The notes below the pieces were generated by a model. That model saw nothing but the letters and a program-made list of their open reading frames with translations. It ran no database searches and was not told where the DNA came from. From Bugula neritina (lineage: Eukaryota; Bryozoa; Gymnolaemata; Cheilostomatida; Bugulidae), in assembly GCA_964035545.1 (NCBI GenBank), contig OZ037768.1, positions 13,206,175-13,270,174 of the forward strand: a DNA stretch of 64,000 bases, read 5' to 3'. The position numbers and the translations under genes were made by a program. Of this stretch, positions 52,986-64,000 are shown one piece after another; position 1 is the stretch's first letter; each line of letters begins with the position of its first letter.

Positions 52986-55400
52986 TTGTGGTTACCTACA
53001 ACACAGCAGAATATTCTAGTTCACATGATGCGTAACTGATGATAAATTGTGACTGCAGACTCTACCAGTTAACTCAGAGTTACATCTCCTCATTAAATTC
53101 AGAGACCTAGATTTGTGCTCATCACTGTTGGTAGGGAATGGACTGGACAAACCATAAAAAGCTATTTTTTCAAAACATGCCTAAAAACGATGTATACTAT
53201 AATTAGAAAATGATGGAAAGAATTGGGAAAAGAACCATATGTTACTGCATTATTTACATGGTAAAAAGAATTTTGAAATTTTATCAGTTAGGCTAACCTT
53301 GAGTTTATCTCCCATCTGTGTTGATTATATTCGCCAACTATTCTGCAACATGTATGTATAAATGAAAGTAAGTCAAAGCTAGAAAATATGTTACAGCTGA
53401 AACTACTTTTACATGAACACAACTCGATCTCCAAAATAACTATGTTTACAAAAAATACAACTAGATCTCAAAAAGAGATATTATTCAAGTGGGCCAAGTT
53501 TTACGTAGTTCAAGTCAACTAATAGAACACAGAAATTTTAGATCAAGCAGTAAACATGTACTTGTAGTAAACGGCATGTCTCGGATTGTTGTGCAACTTA
53601 GATTAGCTTACAAATTGAACAGTGCCCGAGAAACAACTCAGAATCAGTGTCATGTTTTCATCATAAAAACAGAAACTTGAGCATAATATTACCATCATGG
53701 TTTCTCAGGGCAACATGAAGGAGCAAGGCACATCACAAACTTAAAGCTAGTGAATTTAAACTCGTACACACCAAAGGTTCAATAGACAGTGTTTATGTGA
53801 CCAATACTTGCTTAGATTTGGGAGTGATGTGCTTTGCCCATACAAGACTATAGGAAAAAATGCTTACCCTTTCGTAATTAGCAGTAGCAGCATCAATAAT
53901 CTGCCCCGTTGAATATTTTAGTCAAGTATGCAATTAGGTAAAGACTCCAGATGGTTTGATACTGCAACTGAAATAAGAAAACTACTATTGAACATGCATC
54001 TAACAATGTTCAATTATATGCACAGGCTAAATTACAACAACTCAACTCAGAACTACATTTCCTCACTGTAATCGGAGACCTAGATTTATATTCATCATTG
54101 TTGGGTAGAAGCTATAGTTGAGGCAACTGACCGCCAATGCAATACAACAAAATACATCAAATTACTTTTTACCAATTGTGCAACACATACCGAATACAGT
54201 CGAGATAAGTGGAGGGCAAATAACCATTCTTCCAACAGAATCTAGCTGCAGATTTCCCATAAGACAAGGCAACACTTTCCTTGTTCTGCAAGTAGTGAAT
54301 CTTGGTTGAGCAGATACAATAGAATTGATAGCAATGCAAGAGCGTTTCATGGGAAAAATTCAGTTCCATAAGTTGCGTATCATCAATACAGAGCAGCGAC
54401 TTGAGTACATGACACATCATATCACAAAGAACAAGGCAATGTATTATACATTACGACACCAGACACATTTCGTAACACAATTTTATATGCTGACAATACT
54501 TACATGGTGAACACTGAGAATACTTGAAGAAGCAGTTCATCTGAAATCATAATATTTGAAATTATTGTTGGTCAATATAATGTGATTCTTCCTAGATATT
54601 TTGAGAACATATGTTCACTAACTCAGATAGTTGTGTCTCCATAAAGATTCAGAGACCTAGATTATATTTCATCATCGATGGCATAAAATTGGCATATTTG
54701 ATAAATAGGAATTACCTGATCTTGCAGATGATTACCAGTGTCAGGAAGTAGGCGAGGTTAGCAATCAGAAAGAAGACACAGAAGAAGCCCAGGCACTCTT
54801 ACTGCAATGAGTGTAGGAAGCCATAAGTCTACAATAAGCAGATATCATTAAGCATAACAATAATGTATTATCTGACGGTATTAAATAATAATACACATAA
54901 CTTGACTAGAAACATAGGACTCAGCATGCAAAATTTATGAAGTAAATTACACAGCACAAATTTAACAACTTTAAAGGTGTAGCCTTGCGTAATTGGAAGT
55001 ACAGGCTTCCAGATAATGACATTTTTACCGGTTTATGACAGAATTTATTTCTACAACACATTTCATTTTATAATGTTCACAACTATGTTTTGTAAAATAT
55101 AAATGTTCAGTACGTTAATGGCAGAATTTCTACAACTAGGAGGGTAAAAGAGAAATTACCTTAATCTTCGTTGAACAGGAAAGACTGGGACTTACACAGA
55201 GGAAACACAAGATTAAAAGGCAGAAATTCAACAGGACATTTTAAACACAAATATATTTAAAATTACTAGAGTGGTACGTTTGTGACTTACAATGCATATC
55301 ACAAAATCAGTCATAGAAAAGATGCATCATTTTAATTTCACCATAGTCAATCGATTAAAATAACATTACTTCAATGAATACAAATATAAGTAAACTATGT
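52986..55400. other. Interval upstream of the repeated exons, to PA2G4 3' end
   Basis: Contains further diverged copies of a motif around GAGACCTAGATTT (near 53.1, 54.08 and 54.65 kb), plus short minus-strand exon-like segments with good splice signals, for example 53868-53900 (11 codons). I could not join these into one open frame. ORFs at 54118-54350 overlap on both strands and have no support. Confidence 0.4.
54716..54797 (-). CDS. Candidate exon encoding a transmembrane segment
   Basis: Minus-strand segment with a donor AG|GTAATT and an acceptor in the TTGCAGTAAGAG stretch. One frame reads CLGFFCVFFLIANLAYF followed by LTLVIICKIR, a typical membrane helix with a basic end. The neighbouring exon candidate does not continue the frame, so membership in a gene is unproven. 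Confidence 0.25.
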
Positions 55401-58400
55401 TTAAGCCTCAGCAGCAGCAGCAACTTCAGCTTGTGCCACTCCAGCTTTCTTTTTATTTCTTCTTCTGCTAGACTTAGAATTGACTGGCTGCGCAAGTAGA
55501 GCCTGAAACAGATTTATTGACAATAAATATAAGTAATTTTATAACAAGCAACATACTCAGGGAGCTGAAAAGCCTACAGCACGACCACTACTAAATCTAA
55601 CATCACTAAAATCTAGAGAAAAATATAAATAACTAGATGAAAATTTTAATGATGAGCAATGCTTTAGCATGGAAACAAACAAACACACATCAGAAAATAA
55701 TGTACAGGGTGAGCATTGAAACTGCCAAAAGCCTAGAAAAACAATGTTAATGCCAATGCCATGACTTACAAGGCAAGCAAATGGAACATACCTTGAGCTC
55801 TTCATTTTCTATCTGGTGTTCGCTTTCATAAATTGAGAGATCTAGAGGTACGCCGGTAATTTTCATGGGGCCATTGGGCATCATCAACACAGTGAACTTT
55901 ATTTGTGCGACAACTTCACCTATAAAAAAGAATTGCACAAGATACAGAAACCTAAACCTGCTTGCTCAGTGTAGTAGAGATTCTCTAGAACTGCAGAGGC
56001 AGAATAACCACAGTAAACTGATTACACAAGTGTTCAAGAGCACTTAATTTACTATCAATTTACTAGGAAGTGGAAGCAAACATATTCAAATCTAGTAATA
56101 CTAAAACACAAGATGACTAGATTATATTACCATCTTTTTCATATAAAACAGGAAACGGTTCAACAATGGCATGTTTGACGCATTCTACAACTCCCATCTT
56201 TGCCTTGGATTCGTCAGAGAATGCCCTGCAATAAAGCATGGAAAAGTTTAATATAGCTAACACTGCTTCAGAGCTACATGACAGAATTGAGACTTCCATA
56301 GGAGTGACTGACTTACCTAAGAGTAAAAGGCATGGTATTGAAGCTGTTCTCCACTTCACTCAAAAATGCTACAACACAATTATTCAATTTCGGTAGACAT
56401 CAAACTTAACTAACAACAACGTAAACTTTCTTCTTGTTAACCATGTAACCTATAAGACTACCCTGTAACTGCTTACCTCTGGAGGCTTTCATTTTTAGTT
56501 GATATATCAGATCTGCTTTGCGTTTATATACAGTAGTTCTAGTGTCTTTCTCTTTTGCCTTGCCTTCTCCTGAACTCACCAAGATGTCTAGCGCATACAC
56601 TTCATGCACATCAAACTCGCACTTTGGGTGCTCTTTTCTGAAATGTTGTAGTAGGATTGATTGCTACGTAAGGATGTGGATACTTGGCAACAAGCACAGT
56701 AATTTTTTTAAACAACTTCATTTAAGGTAAAACTTATTGCCGATAAATTTTAATTAATTTGAATGACATTATGCAAAATTTTACTGCAATGCATATTTTC
56801 AACAAAAAATAATAAATGATGACAGTCATGTTTCATTTTAACGCTTTTGATTTGTGAACACATGTAATGTAGTAAACAATTTATTTCTGATTTTACACAG
56901 AAAAACCCCCTGAAAATCAAAATTAGGCCAGCTTTTAAGCAATCGCACATTGACCACGTTACACCCCATATGCGGTTTATAGAAGTATGCCATTTTTGTC
57001 AAAATTTTACCAACCAAGTAAATCGAATGTTCAGTACCTTTGTGTGTCCGTGGGATTTAAAATAATAGCCTTTTCACCATCAATCTTATGTTGCTGCAGC
57101 TGATGTGAAAGCATGCCTTCCACAGGTTTACAGCCGTATTCTTCAACAACTTTTTGTATTGTGTCTGTTACCTGTTTGGACATAAATCAGTTCTAAATAT
57201 TAGTCTACCACAAAAGAATTTGAATGGAGCAGAAGAGCTACTTATAGTAGCACATTCTTTGAATAACGAATTACATGATTGAAACAGCAACAGCGATTAA
57301 CAGTAAAGACATCAACCTACCATATAATTATCATTTCCCCCTTTGAGAAGACGAAGAGCTGCTTCAGCGGCAAAGTGTGCGGCTAAAATAACATCGGCAT
57401 TTCTACCACTGACTTTATTGCTTGCTGCAGCCCCAACTACTAGTGAATGCGCAACGACGGCGGGAAATCCATCTAAGTGCGCGCCCAGGTCACTGAAATT
57501 ATAAACAAATTGATTAATGGAAAAGCTCATGCATGCTATTACTAAAGCAGTGTTACTGTAATCATGCCAGCAGATACTATTTGGAGCTACCCTCACTTTT
57601 CAAGACCAAATATAATTTCCATTAAAAATACAATAAATAACAAATCATGACAAAATTTTGCAACAAAATTTATATCACCAAATATTTTGTAAAATTGAAT
57701 TCCTAAAAATTACATAAAATTTGAATTTTATTGTTTGTTACATAAATGCTGAGCATAACCTTTATAATGGAAATTATTTTTGATCTTATGCTGCAACTGT
57801 ACTGCATTTTCAAGACAAGAAAAGACAACTTCTAATAACTAAAGCAAAACCAGCCTTAGGATTTTTTGTATTTTGAATATAAGCTAACAAATTTCTTACA
57901 TTTTCACAAGATCCCCATCTTTGAGAACGATGTCCGCATCATTTTTAAGAGGTGAATAATGGCAGACACAGTTATTCACTGAGATACATGTGGGGAAAGC
58001 AATGCCTGCAACATATCAATAAATCTTTGTAAACAGTGGAAAACAAGTTGCTTTTTAAAGCACAATGTTATATTCATGCAGGCGGGGTGGGTGTGGGGGT
58101 GTGATCGATTTTGGATGCTGCATTGTACCAACAAGTTGAATGATCAAGCAAGAAAACTTGCTTAAACTACTAACTTTGGTTATCTGAGATGGGGGATATA
58201 GCTCAACAGCAAATTCAAAGATTGAAAAGACTGGTGATTAAAGAACTTCTGAAAAATTTATCAAGGAATATTTTACAGTTTGCACAACCTTAACTTTATA
58301 ATGGAGGCAATAAAAACCTAAGTGGATGTAAGTCTAAATATAAGGCATTTAAAATTCATACAAACCTTTTTTTATTTCTTTATCTTTACGGTATATTTTC

Positions 58401-59727
58401 GAGGTTCCCTCATTTAGTTTAAGATCTCCATACATACAAAGTTCAAGAACTTTAGCTCCAGAAACACACTTGTCAGCAAGCTCTTTGACAAGATCTAAGA
58501 ATACATAGCAATAGCTATTTGTAAGACATGACTTACATATGGTGCTAGTGGGCGAAAATGCAGCAAAAATTACAACACATAAAACAAACAGACCGGTCAA
58601 ACATTTTATCTTAAACAGCAAAATAACACTTTGAATTATTGTATTGCTATCTTTCAAACCGGTTGGGATGTAACATATTAACTGGCAATAAATTGTAACT
58701 ACAAATAACAGTGACATTGACAAGTTTCCACTAGTCCCACAGTAACATTATTGGTATAACTACAAGTTGCAATCAATTATAAATCTAGTATATGATAATG
58801 ATTGAATCACATTTATGTGATTTACTCTTCTAATTTACTCAGTAATTGTAATTCAAATTGTAAACTAAATTACAATCACTTATAATGAGTGATTGAGATT
58901 TGATGGTGAGTCTCCGAGGTAGGTGCAGTAAATATAATGGAGAAATTGAGAAAAGCCTGTGTTCTAGATTAAAAGTGTAACAAAAGAAGTTATCTTCTTA
59001 CAAGAATTTCAACCGTGCTCCAAACCAAAATTTAATAATAAAATTTTGGCTTTCTTAATGTTTTTACTACTGCTCTTAAGTGGAGTCTCATTGAACATTG
59101 TCATCGAAAGCTAAACTTTTATGGTATAATTACTACTAGTAGTAGCAAGAGGAATTCAGTGAACTCGAGACAAGTACTGTCACTGTGACCTGTGTGTACA
59201 TCTTACATGATCTAATTCCACCACAATTTGAATTAAATTTTAATATCATTAACTCTAGAAGTAAAACTAAAACTAAAAGTAGATTCAAATGGAATTGCAA
59301 GCCGAAGGTCACAATTAATTATTAAAGCACCAATTCGTGAATTACTCAACATAGTCATAAGTAATAAGTTAAAGTTAAAAGTAAAAACGCTAACATTTCG
59401 CTACATTTACAATGGACGCACTAGCTCAAAGTCTAACTGAAAGTGTAAGTCTTCTTCAGTCCAGAGGCCGAGGAAACTTAAATTGAAATATTTAAGCAAT
59501 GTAATGGAATCCGAAGTGATACTGATTCAATTTGAATTTCATTAAACTTTGAGTCAATATGATAATTTTATGTTAGAATATTAAGTACAGCTAGCTTATG
59601 CACAAATCAATTTACAAATGAAAAATTAAAAACAATACTTACTGTTGACTATTTCTGCAACCATTTTATACTTGGTAACAACAACATCTTCAGCAATGGT
59701 TTGCTCTTCTTCTTCGCGGTCCGCCAT
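55401..59727 (-). CDS. PA2G4: Proliferation-associated protein 2G4 (EBP1), complete
   Basis: Predicted 387 residues in ten exons: 59643-59727, 58366-58494, 57900-58005, 57321-57492, 57038-57171, 56477-56637, 56317-56368, 56131-56225, 55792-55919, 55401-55502; all phases agree, and the length is close to human PA2G4 (394). EBP1 is a catalytically inactive member of the methionine aminopeptidase (M24, pita-bread) fold that binds RNA and ribosomes and acts in nucleolus and cytoplasm in growth control. Diagnostic matches are [63 protein letters not shown] and [15 protein letters not shown] short basic patch (SRRRNKKK) near the C-terminus matches the lysine-rich RNA-binding tail, followed by an Ala-rich end. 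Start ATG is next to a canonical E-box (59737-59742). Confidence 0.96.
58922..59076. mobile_element. 155-bp TA-flanked MITE, copy 2
   Basis: In PA2G4 intron 1, inverted relative to the copy at 10548-10705. The stretch ATGGAGAAATTGAGAAAAGC and the following AAACCAAAATTTAATAA are shared. TA flanks both sides; the right tip has decayed (GCTCT). Confidence 0.65.
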
Positions 59728-62700
59728 TGTCAACTTCACGTGGGAATACAAAAGAACGGCTAATGTCCGCATTTGACGTTAATAAAAGTGTGTCTATTTT
59801 TCAAACTAAAAACTAAAATTAACAAAAAAAGTGTTAAAAAAATAATAACATCTAAGCATAAATTTATAATAACATTGTTCAAAATATTAGTTTTTCGAAT
59901 GTTTGGTATTGCGATCAACGCCCAAACATTACATATCATGGCGGATGCTTTGCTCTTTAAAATGTTGTTTAGTTGTTGCACAAACATAACTTTTTACAAT
60001 ATGCCAGTACTAATTTTAACGTCGGTTTTAATCCTTTGAATTTCAATGTCAGATTTCTATTTTCAGTTAAAAGCAGTGCAATATTTCTCTGTTGCGATTC
60101 TTGTGCTGGGTTTCATTATCATTATTATTCATATTGCGATGCTGAGACTCAGACTGAAAGTCAGAGTGAGTCTCAGTCTGATGAGTGATGTGATACTCAT
60201 ACTGATAGTGATAGTGATACTGCTAGTGATTAATATTATTATGATTATAAAACAGAAAATGAAACAAGAATTTATAAGTATAATACTATCAAACTCTATA
60301 TAAATATGATTATCATTATTTGAAATGCATGGACATATATGATATTATAATTATAATAATTATCATTAAATGATTAATTTTCATATTGATATTCATATTG
60401 AAAATAATAATAATTTATTCATAATCATATTATATTTGTTATTTATTATTCATAATGCTGACAATTTGAATTATAATTGATATTCTTATACTTATAGTCA
60501 TTCTAATTTAAATTTATACTGACGTTTAATCTCAATCTCGTAGTCAATTGAAGTTGATAGTCATACTCAAAAAGTAAGACTTAAACGAACACTAAGAGTT
60601 AGAGTAACAGTAACAGTAAGTGTAACACTAACAGTAACCCTAACTGTAGCTTTAAGACAAAATTGAAAATTAATCTCCCTGTTTGAGTCTCAATCTCATA
60701 GTGATAGTCATACTCATAGTGATACTGATAGTCATACTTAGTTACTCATAGTCAGTGTTATGCTGATGCAGTGATACTACTATTCATATGTGCAGTGCTA
60801 CTGATAGTGAGAGTCATATTGATATTCACTTTTATTGCTCATTAGTCATTACTCATTAACGTTAAGTCTAACTTAACCTTGCCATTACTCATCACTCAAT
60901 CTCGTAGATTAAAATTTACTATACTCAATCTCAATAACACATATTTACATTGATAATCAAATTAAATGAGAATCAGTATCAGATTCAGTCAGTGTGAGTA
61001 CAAGTATTGCTATTTCATTTTCATGCTCATAGTCATACTGATGTGATACTCGTAGTTTTACTCTAACTCTTAGTCTTTTTCTTACATTTACAGTCGTAGA
61101 CCATAGTGATAGTGATGACTATTATTGTTATGTGTAATTGATTCGCTGATTCCTGATAGTGATACTGTTACTGAAAATGATAATAATATTTATTTACTAT
61201 ATTGATACTTTAAATCATACAGCTGCTTGTAGTCATACTGAAAGTTAAAGTCCATGTGTGATTGACTTGCATTTGCCATCAGTGTGAGTATAACTCATGA
61301 CTATCAGTAATAGTAGTACTAATACAGTATTAGTAATGAGTATATTACTAATGGTAATGGTCATAATCATAATGATAGTTGAAGCCATTTTTCTTTCAAC
61401 TTAGCCTTGCCCTAACATTTATACACACTCAAGTATGAATAACAGTGAGTAACAGCAATACTCTAATACTAATAGTGATAGTTATATTAAGTCACTAAAT
61501 ATTAACTTTAAGTATCATGGTTATACTTATTGCATGACTAATACTGTAACCATTAGTATTTACTAAATGCCACACTTATCTTTTTAGTTTTAGGTACTTC
61601 TATACTGCTACCAGTGACGTTCACTGACTCAAACCGATTGCCTCCTTTACCCTTAGTGATTAATTTTAGCTTTAACTCTGTCTCTTGTCTTGCTCTCAAT
61701 CTTTGTCTACATAATTAAAATGACTCATTTAGAATTATTTTAATGCGCACATGCACACCTGGATTGCATGAAACTCATTGCCTTTTTATTTGTTTTATCG
61801 GCTAAGTAATAGCACCATTTTCTTACAATATTTAGCTTAGATTTCAACAACTTTGCTAAAGTTTTGTATGGGTGTATTGCATTCATTCGGCAATAAGTAA
61901 TATAATATTTTCTCCGGACGTCCGAGATTAGTTGAGGTGTTGGCACAGCTTAAAGTGTAGGCCTCAAAGCAGTAGTCACACTAATGCAGTCACTTGGTTC
62001 TTTCAACTTTTTTATTCTTTATATCTTAACTTCAGTGATTGATGCTGAAAGTCAAAATAAAATTAATGTTTGGGTGATATGACAGTTAATTATTCGCCAC
62101 AACTACCCTCATGTAACAGAAACACAGTTACAACCTGCCCAACACAATTTTTCTGCACACTGCTGTTACCAACTCAAGTCTTGCTATGTTGTGTTCCTTG
62201 TGAAAAGCAAAACACTGTTTTTTTCACATTCTACAATATCAGGTATAAACCCCTCTCTCCATAAACAAACTTTTGGCTTATAACGTAGTTTTACTAAGAA
62301 ATTGATCTTTTGTCTTGCTAAGCAGTTTAGGAGTTCTAGGAGTTAGTGTCTGTAGTCAGTAGTAGATTCCTACTAAATCTAATAGTCTTTTGTTATAATG
62401 CCATCAAGTGCTTTTGGTGGTCAGTACAGTAACTGCTATTATAATGTACTACATTCTTATAAACTTGCTGTATTCTGCCTAGTAAATACAATAAATGCAA
62501 CATGTCTATTAAATGATAGGCATAATTGTAAAAATTCACTCATTTGAACTTTTCCTTTGATTGCTATATACTCTGGTATCGTTTTGTTAGGGTTAAAATA
62601 AGCAACATTCTCTGCTTCATCAGGATGATACTTATAAATGCTATGGTGTTTAAAGCCCTTTGCCTGTACCTTATTACAAACACTAATGTTATTTGAAAAA

Positions 62701-62803
62701 ATATATGATCATTAATAAATATACATCTTTAATGATGAAATATTTATTCAACTTTTGGTATTTAGGTATAATGTAGACGCCCCCAGTCTGTGATAGCTGC
62801 ATC
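59728..62803. other. Divergent intergenic region between PA2G4 and CLASP
   Basis: Holds the PA2G4 promoter side, including CACGTG at 59737-59742, ten bases from the start codon. Next comes a long decayed simple repeat (about 60110-61600), then plain AT-rich DNA up to the CLASP start. ORFs at 59773-60303 lie largely in or beside the repeat and are not supported. Confidence 0.65.
60110..61600. repeat. Decayed (AGTGAT/ACTCAT)-type simple repeat field
   Basis: About 1.5 kb dominated by short variants of CATACTGATAGTGATAG and AGTCATACTCATAGTG with AT-rich spacers. It reads as an old hexanucleotide microsatellite broken by point mutations, on both strand orientations. Confidence 0.6.
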
Positions 62804-64000
62804 ATGAATAACTTGGACAAATTTTATAACGGGATAGTTACTCAGGACAACAAACTTCGCACTACTACTTATTCCCAGCTGACAGACTTTCTACAGAATC
62901 CCTCTTCTTCAGTGTCGTCTGAGAATCTAGACAAACTCATTGATGGCTTGGCCAATTGGGTGAACAGTAGCAATTTTAAGGTTGGTGTTAAACCGCACAT
63001 AGATTGTCATATTCATGGCATCAGATATTTGTACATGCGGTGGTTTTCTTTGCTTATTGAATACTGCTCACTTTTTTTAAAGTCATCACAGCTCCAATCT
63101 TGGCAATTGCAAATTATATATGCCAGAATAGCGTTGCTGTAATAATAAATTGTGTACATTATATTTCTGTTGATTTTATGTCAACTTTTACCTCTTTAAC
63201 GCTCATTCAAATATCTTGTGTTCTTTAGTTTCTTTTGAAATGTAAGCGGAGCTTTGTATTTGTGCTATGATAGTTTTAGTAACACTAAATTAAAAAGGTT
63301 GAACTTACAATGCCTTGTCATTGTCTATGAGTTATTGCTCTCACTGAATAAGTGGTTGGATGTCAGTTGCTGCACCCTTCTAACTTGAACGTTGCTCTTT
63401 TATTTGCAGTTGTTGTAAGTTTTTTCACACTATATCCCTTAGAAATACTTGATCATGTGTGTGGTTAGCATTGAGATTGCTCATAACTGAAAGGATAATT
63501 GATCTAAGTATTAGATGAGTATTGATATTGTATGTTTTACAGGTGTCTCTACATGGTCTAACTGTGTTATACTTGCTGGTGAATCGCTTGGGAGAGGCGT
63601 TCCGTCCCTTTGTTCCTAATGGTAAAGAGCCTGTTAATCAAAGTGTGAATTGATTTGCATAATTACCAGGAACCTTGATCCCACGGGCATTTCAGCAGCT
63701 TCTTGTTAAATGTTTCTGCCTGACATAGTCAACTAGGCGTTGAAAATCTGAGCAGCCTCTCCGCTATTAGCAACTCACTACTCAGTTCTCAATATATACA
63801 TAGTAGCTTAGACTGGCTTACTTTTGCTATTACATTATAATATGTAATAGTTCACTTGCTAATAATTGGAAAACTTTCAACCTCCCATCAATATAGAAAT
63901 TATTTTGTGAACTTTGTCTTAACTACATACTGATACGGTTATTAATATACTTCCAAATTGATGTTGCAACTGTCTAAGCTATCAAGTTAACTTAACTCAT
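62804..64000 (+). CDS. CLASP-type microtubule plus-end protein, first two coding exons (partial)
   Basis: Exon 1 is 62804-62980 (59 codons, phase 0, donor AAG|GTTGGT) and exon 2 is 63543-63621 (donor G|GTAAAG). The predicted start MNNLDKFYNGIVTQDNKLR, with LDKLIDGLANWVNSSNFK followed by VSLHGLTVLYLLVNRLGEAF, matches the N-terminal TOG-like domain of CLASP1/2, where human has LDKLVDGLATSWVNSSNYK. CLASPs stabilise microtubule plus ends at the cortex, Golgi and kinetochore. The rest lies right of the window. No further exon is recognised in 63622-64000. Which CLASP paralogue cannot be told. Confidence 0.88.

Larger units (their letters stand above)
46895..53663. repeat. Segmental duplication, derived block (C)
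   Basis: Copy of about 38880-44966. It is longer because of a foldback insertion in a chitinase intron (48026-48377) and expansion of a ~255-bp unit at 52.26-52.99 kb. The left breakpoint falls at codon level next to the new stop of chitinase C. Confidence 0.85.

Noticed and set aside
54118-54350. Overlapping ORFs of 62-63 codons on both strands
   Set aside because: No splice context, no recognisable motif, and equal openness on both strands.
59773-60303. Hydrophobic plus-strand ORFs upstream of PA2G4
   Set aside because: Several overlap each other and the simple-repeat field; none has splice or family support.

Overview
The window is AT-rich animal nuclear DNA. Genes are multi-exon with spliceosomal introns, and the DNA carries a tRNA-derived SINE family, several MITE families and long (TA)n tracts. 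Genus cannot be read from the sequence; the gene set suits an invertebrate bilaterian, perhaps a lophotrochozoan (inference only). No rRNA, functional tRNA gene or CRISPR array was seen. LAYOUT: 1-18202 (-) is the 5' two-thirds of the checkpoint kinase ATR in 29 exons; the kinase domain lies beyond base 1. 20910-25253 (-), 37992-42523 (-) and 46896-50875 (-) are three GH18 chitinase-family genes, here called A, B and C. 26600-27508 and 30485-31390 (+) are two tandem copies of a two-exon gene of unknown family. 34097-35842 (-) is an intact piggyBac-type transposase ORF. About 51.9-55.2 kb holds tandemly repeated exon-like units of an unrecognised gene. 55401-59727 (-) is a complete PA2G4/EBP1 gene, and 62804-64000 (+) is the start of a CLASP-type microtubule gene running off the right edge. 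HOW THE PARTS RELATE: ATR, PA2G4 and CLASP are unrelated housekeeping genes. The chitinases form a local family with shared intron positions, including a GC-AG intron kept in all three. B is complete (signal peptide, GH18, Ser/Thr/Pro linker, two chitin-binding domains). C arose by a roughly 6 kb segmental duplication of B that broke exactly at the linker; it lost both chitin-binding domains and changed the catalytic glutamate to glutamine, so it should be a chitinase-like lectin rather than an enzyme. A keeps the catalytic glutamate but has lost two conserved cleft tryptophans. Differences between the B and C blocks also expose two later transposon insertions with their empty sites. The most interesting leads are the decay series of the chitinases, the fast-changing tandem orphan pair, the apparently intact piggyBac transposase beside TTAA-flanked MITEs, and the repeated exons near 52.5 kb.
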